The position numbers and the translations under genes were made by a program. DNA of 64,000 bases from positions 1,690,450 through 1,754,449 of the forward strand of contig CAXAMN010021361.1 in NCBI GenBank assembly GCA_963970005.1, given 5' to 3'. The notes below the pieces were generated by a model that was not told the origin of the DNA, made no database searches, and worked only from the letters and a program-made list of their open reading frames with translations. Of this stretch, positions 32,201 to 40,080 are shown piece by piece. The DNA is from Durusdinium trenchii. Lineage: Eukaryota; Sar; Dinophyceae; Suessiales; Symbiodiniaceae. Position 1 is the first letter of the stretch; each line of letters begins with the position of its first letter.

Positions 32201-34011
32201 TTTGGTTCCTAGCTCAGTACACACCCTGAAAATCATCACTATCAGTGCCTATCAGCTTTAGACCACGCAGTTATGGTGTCTGGTCATTTCAATATTTCCA
32301 GTGCGGAACATCATCCAGTTTCGAATGGATTTGCTTGATTCGAATTCATCCACCAAATGCAAGTAGTCATGGCAGGTAGTTCATCCGCCAGACTGATGCA
32401 TTTCATGTTTGGGACATGTTGGCCAGACACAATCCCACACCATTTGGTAATAACTGGAGAGATCCTACAAAGATTCCCTTGTTTGTCCAGGCTGGACTGT
32501 CATTCCTTGAACCGACCACGACCCTTTTCATCGAACGAAAGGTTTCTCACTTTCACCAAATCCTTTCTTATTGGCTCGGGAACCTTGTGGTGATCTGAAA
32601 TCAGGGTGACCCACAATTTCATTTGCACCAAACTATCCTGATGGCCTGTTACGGATGAATCACCTACATTGGGGTGGTCAAGGTACATACTTATAGGGAT
32701 GAACGAACAGACGCTCGATTCTCGATGTATATTATGATGCATTGGGCTAGTTGAGGATGGACGTGGTTACAGGAGCACAAAGCCTTTTGGTGGCTCAGCA
32801 AAATCCCATAATGTCATATCATGTCATATCCTTTAGCGGAACAGTTGATTTTGACCATGGCTCACATTTTCTTTTGAATATGTTGCTGCCAAATTCTTGC
32901 CACACCAAAGCCAAATCATGGCCACTCCCATGGATTTTGCAAAAAAAATGAAGATTTCCCATTTCCAAGACGTTGGTCCGTTGATCTGAGGAGCAGCTCC
33001 CACACGACCGCTGATGCTCCTGCACGAAGACGGCAAGACGCAGCCAGGAGCGGTCGAGTGGTTTCAACGGCCACAAGCAATGCTTCCGGTGAAGTGGTTC
33101 AGAGGAATACACCACTCAGGTAGGCGGTCAGGTAGCTGCCAAAGTCTCGTTGAGTTTGGGAAGTTCTATTTTTTCTTGTGTGGGACGCGGACGGATCAAG
33201 AGTGCACTATATATAGATTATCGACAAAGGTCTGAGGCTGAAGGCAAGATAGTCTCGAGGATGTGACGGTTTTGGCTGACTATAGTAATTACATACGTAT
33301 TATTTAACTTGAATTGATTGATTTATTATTATGTACTTAGATGTATTAGATGTACTTAGTTATATTTACTGCATATTGAGTGTATCTATGTATGTATATA
33401 ATATATGAAAAATGTATGTTGTACGCCTTTAGAAGGAACAAGTGTTCACCCGTTCAGCCAACATTTGCCAGGACCCTGCATCGAAGACCCTTTTGAGACG
33501 TCAAACAACCTTGGGTCCTGCATGCCCCTTGGCAATGACCCCAGCAGGGAGGGGAGTGTCGAGCACAGGCTTTGATGGCCTTTTTCATGTAAAGCAGCAC
33601 CATGTCAACTATTGTTCGTTTTTCCCAAACGATGCGGGAGAACGCAGCTTAATCGGTTCGCTATGCCATACCGTACCAGTGGTTGCGGGGATTTGCGGGG
33701 TGGATAACTTGTTTCTCCATGCTTCACGGGCCGCTTTGAGGCATTGGCTCAGTATGAGCCGGTTGCAGGAAGAGTTTGCACGTGGAGTACAGCTGTCTGG
33801 CGCGTCCTTGGCGGTGCCGCGGCGGGGTGGGCCCGCGGACTTTGGGCGAAAAAGGACGTGTGGAGAATTCAGACGTAGCAAAAAGAAATGTTTGGGGAAA
33901 TTTAGTGAATATGTGAACATGGACGAACTAAGCCACTTGAATTTGGGCTGTGTGGGGTTGCCTCCCGGAAACGAACTGACATGTTTTTCCCCGGAATTGC
34001 CAGTAGACTAA
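22021..34011 (+). CDS. Terminal uridylyltransferase / non-canonical poly(A) polymerase-like nucleotidyltransferase, about 20 exons
   Basis: Such enzymes add U or A to RNA 3' ends. Exons: 22021-22131, 22570-22740, 23418-23565, 23785-23869, 24024-24113, 24361-24404, 25152-25257, 25474-25521, 27769-27859, 28499-28538, 29050-29107, 29377-29442, 29813-29872, 30090-30167, 30737-30776, 31617-31694, 32095-32154, 32997-33047, 33472-about 33540 and 33753-34011. Phases agree from the first exon to 33472; the next junction is unresolved. Donors are GT, GC or GA, and 30776 is ambiguous. Family blocks come in the expected order: VLPGA...AFGVAVPEVEVVV (nucleotidyltransferase core), PFNLAVN, LVRRWAKDRGISHAAKGHLS (central domain), GFMKFYASFDWAKENISVR and IEDPFETSNNLG (PAP-associated domain). 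Acidic residues expected in the active site are Glu or Asn. The start is not identified and exons 1-6 carry no known motif. Roughly 580 residues. Confidence 0.8.
22570..22740 (+). CDS. Nucleotidyltransferase gene, upstream exon
   Basis: 171 bp from CACTAG|C to GGGAG|GA, with high G/C third positions. It contains GIRHLNPPAPFFRAVKPDVK then RPSVMPVKARPRSD and a Cys pair (CATC). Basic and proline-rich, possibly an RNA-contact or disordered N-terminal segment. Confidence 0.5.
23418..23565 (+). CDS. Nucleotidyltransferase gene, upstream exon
   Basis: A pyrimidine-rich run precedes GTGCCAG|G; the donor is GC after GAAGGGGG. It reads PFGPRHLAEPAGAEVCRQQL, then GDLFNRIVENNVRLFTKIME, which looks helical. 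Phases match the exons before and after. Confidence 0.55.
23785..23869 (+). CDS. Nucleotidyltransferase gene, upstream exon
   Basis: Exon TTACCCAG|G to TTGAAG|GT coding FVAQSPEYLRLCQVNELLET and LKPPLVLK. Clean borders and phase. This helix-rich stretch lies a short distance before the catalytic core, as is common in this family. Confidence 0.6.
24024..24113 (+). CDS. Nucleotidyltransferase gene, tentative exon
   Basis: Phase-0 exon from AACTCAG|A to AGGCAG|GA. It reads DVRVIVELVPREIVALAHGI after a short RSCLW lead. The frame continues to a stop at 24138-24140 if not spliced, so the GA donor is the weakest part of this call. Confidence 0.4.
24361..24404 (+). CDS. Nucleotidyltransferase gene, exon leading into the core
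   Basis: CAGAG|C to GCCAG|GC, coding LRNAASREQVEQIA and two bases that complete an Arg codon with the next exon. Joined, they give a continuous amphipathic helix into AVKRSLGPVLPG. Confidence 0.55.
24416..24444. repeat. 10-bp tandem repeat (CATGAAACAT)
   Basis: Three tandem CATGAAACAT-type units in an intron. Confidence 0.8.
25152..25257 (+). CDS. Nucleotidyltransferase core exon 1 (altered GS motif)
   Basis: GGCCAG|A to CCCGAG|GT. It reads AVKRSLGPVLPGAAVDAFSL, then ARPMAGTAFGVAVPE. This is the position of the family GS...G...SDID signature. Here the Gly-Ser pair is not present and the first acidic position is the Glu of PE. Strong G/C third-position bias; the next exon follows in phase 0. 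Confidence 0.75.
25474..25521 (+). CDS. Nucleotidyltransferase core exon 2 (VEVVV)
   Basis: A 16-codon exon from GGGCAG|G to CTCAAA|GC. It begins VEVVVTLEG directly after ...AVPE, so the D-x-D pair of the family is replaced by E-V-E. It ends in phase 0 and a 2.2-kb intron follows. Confidence 0.7.
26146..26203. repeat. (CA)n microsatellite
   Basis: Two CA runs separated by GCAAAA. Confidence 0.9.
26665..26804. repeat. 140-bp direct repeat, copy 1
   Basis: Same length as 27016-27155, with only a few base differences. It begins with the palindrome CCTAGTTCGCCGAACTAGG (26668-26686). The pair brackets the tRNA-like sequence. Confidence 0.9.
26843..26935 (-). repeat. tRNA-like (possibly SINE-derived) sequence
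   Basis: The minus strand holds GGTTCGATTCC, a good match to a pol III B box, about 50 bases after an A-box-like TAGTGAAGC. The T arm has one mismatch and the acceptor arms do not pair, so this is not a functional tRNA gene. It could be a degraded SINE head. Confidence 0.3.
27016..27155. repeat. 140-bp direct repeat, copy 2
   Basis: Partner of 26665-26804, offset 351 bp, carrying the same 19-bp palindrome at its left end. Confidence 0.9.
27769..27859 (+). CDS. Nucleotidyltransferase exon, LQKSLIRTC segment
   Basis: CCTCAG|G to CGCACTT|GC (91 bp). It reads VFTAAMFHQFSSILSVQGAD then GKLQKSLIRT. The Cys codon is split across the next junction (T + GC), giving a continuous ...LIRTC-TDRLV.... 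Confidence 0.7.
28499..28538 (+). CDS. Nucleotidyltransferase micro-exon, TDRLV...FKF
   Basis: A 40-bp exon CGCCGAG|G to TTTCG|GC. It codes TDRLVSQDSFKF and joins by split Arg codons to RRSAFRGAEP at 29050. Both flanking junctions match in phase. Confidence 0.7.
29050..29107 (+). CDS. Nucleotidyltransferase exon, SAFRGAEPKVTLITPPEQ
   Basis: ACCCGAG|G to GAGCAG|GT, 58 bp, nearly every third position G or C. It supplies the strand before the third catalytic position of the fold. Confidence 0.7.
29377..29442 (+). CDS. Nucleotidyltransferase exon, PFNLAVN (third catalytic site)
   Basis: CTTGAG|G to TTCAAG|GT, 66 bp, coding GNMPFNLAVNALMPARCSEL and FK. In active relatives the PF(D)(L/I)xVN strand carries the third Asp; here the codon is AAC (Asn). 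Confidence 0.75.
29813..29872 (+). CDS. Nucleotidyltransferase exon, LVRRWAK (central domain)
   Basis: TGTGAG|G to GCCAAG|GA, 60 bp, coding ACEMDPVAIELILLVRRWAK. This is the conserved helix ahead of the nucleotide-recognition loop. The GA donor is followed by CC, and the next exon begins GAC. Confidence 0.8.
30090..30167 (+). CDS. Nucleotidyltransferase exon, HLSPYSWMLLAIYYLQ (central domain)
   Basis: ACATCAG|G to TTGCAG|GT, exactly 26 codons, coding DRGISHAAKGHLSPYSWMLL and AIYYLQ. The Gly-x-Leu-Ser-Ser/Pro-Tyr segment and the following helix are the most characteristic stretch of the family, and the identification rests chiefly on it. Confidence 0.9.
30737..30776 (+). CDS. Nucleotidyltransferase gene, tentative linker exon
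   Basis: TCCAGAG|G opens VPVDGLPWTSLDH plus one base. This is where the family has a short LLPxLxGF linker. Phase fits both neighbours, but the donor is ambiguous (CATG|GG or CATGG|GT). Confidence 0.4.
31617..31694 (+). CDS. Nucleotidyltransferase exon, PAP-associated domain start
   Basis: GCCAAG|G to CTGCAAG|GC, 78 bp, coding FVVSKRDRPEPSPEKNNVSA and GELLQ. It joins by a split Gly codon to GFMKFYASFD at 32095. Confidence 0.75.
32095..32154 (+). CDS. Nucleotidyltransferase exon, FMKFYASFDWAKENISVR
   Basis: GCGCAG|G to CGTCAAG|GC, 60 bp. The Phe-x-x-Phe-Tyr...Phe-Asp-Trp...Ile-Ser-Val-Arg pattern is typical of the PAP/25A-associated domain. Confidence 0.85.
32997..33047 (+). CDS. Nucleotidyltransferase exon, LMLLHEDGK
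   Basis: GAGCAG|C to CAGCCAG|GA, 51 bp, coding PTRPLMLLHEDGKTQP. The split Gly codon joins it exactly to PCIEDPFE in the next exon. Confidence 0.7.
33472..33540 (+). CDS. Nucleotidyltransferase exon, IEDPFETSNNLG
   Basis: TTGCCAG|G then PCIEDPFETSNNLGSCMPLG. The IEDPF...NLG motif closes the PAP-associated domain in this family. The 3' border is not resolved; the frame stays open to a TGA at 33574-33576. Confidence 0.8.
33753..34011 (+). CDS. Nucleotidyltransferase gene, probable last exon
   Basis: After TGGCTCAG| the frame reads MSRLQEEFARGVQLSGASLA, then a Gly/Arg- and Lys-rich tail, and stops at TAA 34009-34011. An SRLQEEF-like helix follows the domain in related proteins as I recall them. 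The end could instead be an intron donor within the basic tail. Confidence 0.55.
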
Positions 34012-34159
34012 GCTTGAGGCTCAGATCTGCAACCAAAAGCACAACGTGCAAGAAAAAGTGGAAAACAACACATTGTTGGTACTGTAGAAAGTAGTCTTTG
34101 GAAGGCTTGTCCATTTTCTATTTCGACATGTTTCTGTTGCTACTAATTATTTGCCACCA

Positions 34160-34208
<49 letters not shown>
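34160..34208. repeat. (ACT)n microsatellite, about 16 units
   Basis: Uninterrupted ACT repeats just after CCAT. Confidence 0.95.
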
Positions 34209-34209
<1 letters not shown>

Positions 34210-35981
34210 CGTTCCAAGGAGCTCCTGGAGCCTTGGACTCCTCCGGACCATGCGGATGCAGACTGAGTAGATCCCGTCCTCCCCGGGTGGAGCGAAGTCC
34301 AGTCACGTGCAGGGCGAAGTCCAGTCCAGACACATCATGGGTTGAGGCAAAACTCCAAGAAGTCACAGAAGTGAATGGATGGGTTGAGCAAAGAGGAACT
34401 TTGTGAGACGGTGACGCTCTTGGGTGACTGGACTCAAGGATTTGAGCATGCCGTTCCGCGCCAGAAGCGTGCTAGTGAAAAGAGAAACGATTTGGCAACT
34501 CAAGTGTCTGAGTTGAGTGAAGTGGGTCAAATGTCCATGGGGTGCCCGTGGGAGGGTGCGCGATCTTGGATGGTTTTATTTGGGCCTTGAGCCGTGGAAA
34601 GACGTGGAAAGTCGTGTCACACCTATACCTATATACCAAATACATCCAAATACCATCGCAGGGAAGCTGGGCCACGATCTTCAAGTTGATTGTGGAGGAA
34701 AGTGAGGGGACCTTTGCTTTTGTAACATGCCAGGTCAAACACGCGAGGTCAAACAAGTTCGATGCTGTGAGAGCAATGCAGTGATGAGAAAGCAGTCAAT
34801 TGCAGGGTGTTTAGGATGGAGGATGGAAGCAAGTATAGCGTTTGATCTCCCGAGCGTATGTTGTGCATGGTTTGCCAAGGGTGCCTTCCTATTCTCCAGG
34901 GGCACTCATTTTATGAAGACACCTTGGAAGAGATGGTTTAAGGACCTGTTTGCTACATATAATATTATACAATTATATATACTTTTTTTTATATTATTAT
35001 TTTTTCGAGCAAACTTCATGCTGCAAATTACCAGAGATCAGAAATTTAACCTCCAGAGCTTGAAAGCTGTTGCCCTAGGTTTCCTGCTGGACGGGCATGT
35101 GCTGTACCTTCAGTTACTGTTTGAAGATCGAATTCCTATGGGTCGAAGCTGCTCCATCAACCCAACATGTCGGCTCAAACTGGGAAGCGGACATTTTTGG
35201 GATGAACCCTCTCTGTTTCATGGAATCCATAAGACATCAACACATCAAATCAATCCAACACATCAAACATCGGGAAAGACAGAACTCGGGCAGTGGTTCG
35301 AGGAAACAACCAGCGGCTGGTACTCAGTGGGGTCGCTGCACGTTGAGGCGGGGCATGCAGGGCTCTTAGGGGCGGAAAGTCTTGATGGTAATGGTTCCGG
35401 AATCTATGATCCCGGTGGAAAAACACGACTAATGTTTATTGATGATCCCTCCAATGACTTGAGGTTTGACGGATTGTTGTAGCGGTGTTACTGTCGGGCA
35501 CTGCTGGTTGGTTCGGCCAGGCGGCCAGACTGAACAAACTCTGCGTTGTTGCCTTTTCCCATCAGCTTGGGGGCGGTTCGTGTTCAAAACTGCGGAGTGT
35601 AGTAGATGTTCGAGGGCAGGCACATGCAAAGGAAGGAAATCGAGAGATCATTCTTGTATTTTGTAGATCAACCGCTTAGTAGAGACATGGATTTGTTCGA
35701 AGCTATCAGCTATCAGTTCCCCAAACGAGCAAACCTCCAGATTCGTTCCCACATATAAACAGGTACCAAGTACCAACAGTGCACTCTAATATGCTGCTTA
35801 GTAAGATGCAGTAATGCATAGTAATGCTCTACAAGTTCCCACCAAAGCCGTAGTGTGGCTTGGGAGTGTTCTTTTTTTCATGGAGTGTTTCTTCGCAAGT
35901 AACTATAATTAACCATATGGGTTTGTATTTTTTTTGGCGTGTACTTCCTGATGTAGTGGTTGGAAGTTCGACTTGAGCGAT

Positions 35982-36035
35982 TCATACCCTCGAATCATAC
36001 CTCGAATCATACCCCCGAATCATACCCCTCAAAAC
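35982..36035. repeat. CGAATCATACC minisatellite, cluster 1
   Basis: Units of 11-14 bp around CGAATCATACC(C/T), reading RIIP, ESYP or NHTP in the three frames. Clusters 2 and 3 lie within 0.6 kb. Confidence 0.9.
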
Positions 36036-36242
36036 GTTACACGTAAGAACCAGGTGACGAGCCAATGGTGCATGACGTTTGCAATTGTGTGTTCCATGGG
36101 CACTCAATTTGGCCAAAATTGTTTGTGTCTTCTTGTGGGACGAGCAAAGGCTCACATCCCAGGGGTACTCATAATGTTCCCATGTGCTCTCCCTTGGGAA
36201 GAAGAGCCAAAGGACCGCCTTCTTTTGCAGAATCTAATGGCC

Positions 36243-36292
36243 ATACGAATCATACCCGATTCATGCCCGATTCATACCCGAATCACGCACCT
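36243..36292. repeat. CGAATCATACC minisatellite, cluster 2
   Basis: Degenerate units CGAATCATACC, CGATTCATGCC, CGATTCATACC and CGAATCACGC. Confidence 0.85.
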
Positions 36293-36482
36293 CCACACAG
36301 TCTCCCACCCATCCCACATCCTGGTTGTTTTGGTGGGGCCTGCAAAGGGCCACTGGAGTCTTTGGTGGAAGAGTGCATTTGCCTAGTCTGCCCAGCATCC
36401 AACAGATGCTGCTTGCCTACTGCCTCGGCGCAGAGTGGGCCCACTGCTGGAAGTCCAGCTAATCCAACAATACAATTTCAAA

Positions 36483-36561
36483 GCTGCGAATCATCTGCGA
36501 ATCATACCCTCGAATCATACCCCCGAATCATACCCCGAATCATACCCTCGAATCATACCAC
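36483..36561. repeat. CGAATCATACC minisatellite, cluster 3
   Basis: Six units in tandem, the most regular of the three clusters. Confidence 0.9.
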
Positions 36562-36759
36562 CTATTCAAACTTCCCGGCCCGACTACGGTAAAAAAATAC
36601 ACACCCATATATTTATTTTAACATATTGTTTATATAGTTACTATATAACTATATATAATAGTAGTATGATTATCGTCATGCGAGACCATTTGATAATGAG
36701 GCTCCTTGCCCTTTGTTTTGTCGTACTTGTCGTACATATATAAACACACAAACACAAAC

Positions 36760-36919
36760 CTGCCTGTTTGACCACACGGTGGCTGCCTGGACCTCAGGGG
36801 GCCGCGCAAATTCGTGGAGCAGCTTCGATTATCAAGGTCGTGGCTTGACTGAATGGTTGTACGAGAACGGTCTCCATCATGTTGAGGTCGTTGATGGACA
36901 ATGGTTTGGCTTACTCTGA
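36760..36919 (+). CDS. Weak exon candidate (unidentified)
   Basis: Two plus frames compete. One has clean borders (CCTCAG|G at 36798 to ATCAAG|GT at 36836, 13 codons); the other is a longer open frame with SSFDYQGRGLTEWLYENGLH ending at TGA 36917-36919. Neither has a recognisable motif. Confidence 0.25.
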
Positions 36920-37281
36920 GGGGACTGAGAGGCCTGACACATTTTCAATGATTTGTTACTGTGTTACTGTCACAGTAAATTTGTTAAATGATGTTCATCC
37001 CTCAACATCCGAGACGCAGCTGATTGATTGAGATTTTGGATACTTTGTTAGCCTTGTTAAGACATACTGTACTTGTTTGGAGGTTAAACTACATGATTGA
37101 ACGGCTCAAATGAGCAACCTCTACTGAGTCCATTGCTTTCCGGTTGGAATTTTGCAGCTTGTTTTTCAGTAGATCCGACGAGTCATGGTGACAACTGCAA
37201 ACAGACACATATCAAACAGATCCGAAAACAACCAGGAAAACTCCCCTTGTTGACCAGATATCCAGTGGTTTTTTTCCTCAG

Positions 37282-37399
37282 TGCTTCACCGTGGCCGCGC
37301 CGCATACCGGGCTCAAGGAGAACGATCCAAAGCAGATCGACTCGGACAAACCACCCATCAAATGGTGTACAACTTGGAGAACGGGAGAGGCTGCCAACG
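37282..37399 (+). CDS. Isolated exon candidate (unidentified)
   Basis: A strong acceptor (GGTTTTTTTCCTCAG|T) opens 118 bp ending CCAACG|GT, 39 codons plus one base, with G/C-rich third positions. It reads CFTVAAPHTGLKENDPKQID then DKPPIKWCTTWRTGEAAN. No family recognised. Confidence 0.45.
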
Positions 37400-38040
37400 G
37401 TCTCTAAACTGTCTTATTGATCCACCTGTTGTTCCAGTGTCACACGGGACTTCAGTGTGTTTCTTGAGTGGGGATGATTTCATGTGTTCTCCACATTGAC
37501 ACGGTCTGGGGTGAATGTTGTAGGTGAATCAGCATCTAAGAGATGCCGCACGCGGCGTTGCAGCGGAATCTAGAGCGTCTTGGTGCAAGCGGTTAGAGTG
37601 ACTCGCGCATGGATTTTTAGTGGATTCGACCAATGCAACTCGCCCCTTGCACCATGCACCTAACCACCTAGAAACCACTCATACCAATTTGTTGCGGTTA
37701 GATTGGTTACTAAAGATCAACAACTGGAAAGGGCCAGTCAACCTTGTTTCGTCACTTTGTTTCCAAATCTGCCAAAAAGCAAAAATAAAACAACCTTCCA
37801 CACCTCACCAGGCTTTTTTGTACTGGTCGCCAATCCTTGCTTTAGCAAGGTTCTGAAGGGTGAATCCCATTTCACCTGCCTAGTTACCAGTTGAGCAGCC
37901 ATGCAGGTCCATAGTAGTTAGGAGTTCCTGTACATGGGGAGCGGCAGAGCACTATAGAGACAAGTTCCAGATTTTCTCCACCCGCTCACCCACCCATATT
38001 GTCCAGACTGGCTCAAAAAACATCACTTTCAGCAGGAGTA

Positions 38041-38232
38041 AAGTAATGTTCAGCAACTACTGTGCGTTCAGCAACTAGGTTTCAGCAACTATTTTGTTGG
38101 TTTCAGCAACTGCGGTTCAGCAACTCCCTGCGTTCAGCAACTGCGGTTCAGCAGCTGGTTTTGTTGGTTTCAGAAACTGGTTTTGTCGGCTTCAGCAACT
38201 GGTTTTGTCGGTTTCGGCAACTGTCCATGTCG
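38041..38232. repeat. TTCAGCAACTG minisatellite (left arm of an inverted array)
   Basis: About nine degenerate units built on TTCAGCAACT(G), the later ones extended to GGTTTTGTCGGTTTCGGCAA. Its reverse complement matches the array at 38325-38470. Confidence 0.85.
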
Positions 38233-38324
38233 GTTTTGCAATGGATATTGGGGGTGGGGGGGAGGGTGAGGCCGGGGATAATGACGTACGTTGCGCATGC
38301 TACGCAGACATAATAGCTTTTGGT

Positions 38325-38470
38325 TTCCCAGTTTCCGAAACCTACGTTCCCAGTTGCCGAAACCCACCTTCCCAGTTGCCGAACCACAGGTTCCGAATAT
38401 AATTGGCGAGTTGCCGAAACCCACCTTTCCAGTTTCCGAAACCCACGCTTTAGTTTCCGAAACCAACCTT
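38325..38470. repeat. CAGTTGCCGAAAC minisatellite (right arm of an inverted array)
   Basis: About seven units of CCCAGTT(G/T)CCGAAACC. On the minus strand they read as the VSETGKVGFGNW-type peptide. They are complementary to the left arm; a G-rich spacer of about 90 bp lies between. Confidence 0.85.
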
Positions 38471-38887
38471 ATAAACACCACGCAGACCCTTTCAGCAGAG
38501 TATCTCTCCACGTAGTTGCTCTTGAGCCATCCACAGTTTTTGTCAGTTGTACAATTCTTTCCAAGACCAACATGAGATCTTCCAGAAGCTTTGGACATGT
38601 GAGAATGTTGAGAGGTGATATCACCTGCCCACCCAAGTGGTGATGGAATGTTTGAATCCTGGCTTGTTGTGCCTCCATTTCAGGGAAAACCCGATTCTGG
38701 CAGCGATTTCTACTCACCACCACGGACCGAGAGAGAGAGAGAGGGGCAATATTTTGGATTTTGTTGCATCTTTTGGTGTGTTTTCAAGTAGGGACCCCCC
38801 CTGTCCAAACAACTAGATCCATGGTTTTTCCAATTATGTCGCCTAGGTTTGTCTTTAATCAACCCCATCAAGAGCTTTTCTCACTCC

Positions 38888-39030
38888 CAGGGAGCTCCAA
38901 GCGCTACAGCGCGAGCTCACATGGAGCGATCGGCCTTCACTACCAGCTCGGGGCCACCAAACCCGCCGAAATGGGCGCGTGCTGCGCGAGTGCACCGCTG
39001 CGCAGACGAGCATGGCGGCTACCATTTGTT
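38888..39030 (+). CDS. Weak exon candidate with MGACC start-like peptide
   Basis: After CTCCCAG|G the frame SSKRYSASSHGAIGLHYQLG has very G/C-rich third positions and reaches an ATG at 38971 followed by GACCASAP, which would suit N-terminal lipidation if it were a start. Competing frames are open, so this is tentative. Confidence 0.25.
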
Positions 39031-39978
39031 TGTTTGCAGAGTTCAAGAACTCTCCTCGGGTCTCAGGTTATTTTCTCAGCTGCGAAGTTGTATAGACATG
39101 TTATATCATGTTATAATATCATAATAGTACATGTAATGTATAGTCCTGGACAACACACTGGTTTTGAAGAACTGGTTTGTCATGCAAGGGGTAAACAAGC
39201 TGCATGCTGCTAAGGGCCCTGAATCAAAGGGTCCGTTTCCTGTCCCCAGCGCCCACTAAAGATACTTGACCCCGCTTGACCTCCTTTTAGTCAAATGAGA
39301 AAAGAGATAAGACAAACGCTTTCCAGCTAACAAAGTCTTTGTCCTGAGCCGACGAGTGTAGCAACATCTCCTATTGTGAGGTTAGAGGCGAACGACCAAT
39401 CATTCAACAAGTGATGAAGAGCAAACATGCCCTTTCGTGGGTTTTGAACCGCGCCAGCGCCAGGTGAAAGCCTTAAGCAAAGGCAAGTTGATGAAGAGGA
39501 GACGGGATGCAGATGGGTCAGTAGACTCAGAGACATTCAGTGGGAAGATTGCTGGATTGGACAACAGAAGCAACATTACGTTAGCCAGAAAGAATTAAAA
39601 TATATGGACATCAAATAAACCCGGGTTATTGAAGACGGTCTTCCAGGGCATGTGGGTGTTTTTCGGAGGTAGTTAGCCCTTGCATAGAAGATGGCGTTTA
39701 CTATGTTCAACACGTACTCAAACATGGCGAGCACCCAATCAAAATCAACAAGGTGAAGACGAGTGACTTTGATGAAGCAATAACTTTCAGCAATTTGGAG
39801 TACTTTGGATTATATTTTGGGTTTGGAATCTTGAAGTGGAAGCGCTCGAAAGATGTTATATAAATCAATTGTGCAAGCCACGCGAGACCCAGTCACAGTC
39901 CTTTGGAGTCTTTGGAGTCCTATTCTTTCTATGCATAGAAAGCCGGGACGGGAGGGGAAGGAGAAGCATCCTTGAAAC

Positions 39979-40001
39979 ACACAGACACACACACACACAC
40001 A
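39979..40001. repeat. (CA)n microsatellite
   Basis: CA run with one GA interruption. Confidence 0.85.
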
Positions 40002-40025
40002 GTTTTTGAGTTGCTTTCTACTTGG

Positions 40026-40080
40026 GAGGCCATCGCTCTTAGGTTGGAGGCCATCGCTTTGGGTTGGAGGCCATCCCCAT
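40026..40080. repeat. 21-bp heptad minisatellite, site 1 (degenerate)
   Basis: About 2.5 units containing GGAGGCCATCGCTCTTAGGT. In frame they give EAIALRLEAIAL before a one-base loss breaks the heptad frame. The same unit recurs at 52868-52937. Confidence 0.85.

Larger units (their letters stand above)
34012..36759. other. No certain gene; long frame and minisatellites
   Basis: Holds an ACT/AGT microsatellite, a 251-codon plus frame (34727-35482) without clear coding bias, and two of the three CGAATCATACC arrays. Confidence 0.45.

Noticed and set aside
34118..34406. Frames with poly-Thr or poly-Val runs
   Set aside because: Translations of the ACT microsatellite.
37580..37645. tRNA-like GGTGCAAGCGGTTAGAG ... 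GGATTCGACC
   Set aside because: The second element is in the wrong orientation for a B box and the arms do not pair.
38148..38643. Plus and minus frames over 38.1-38.6 kb (VSETGKVGFGNW-type peptides)
   Set aside because: Translations of the inverted minisatellite arrays; no flanking exon structure found.
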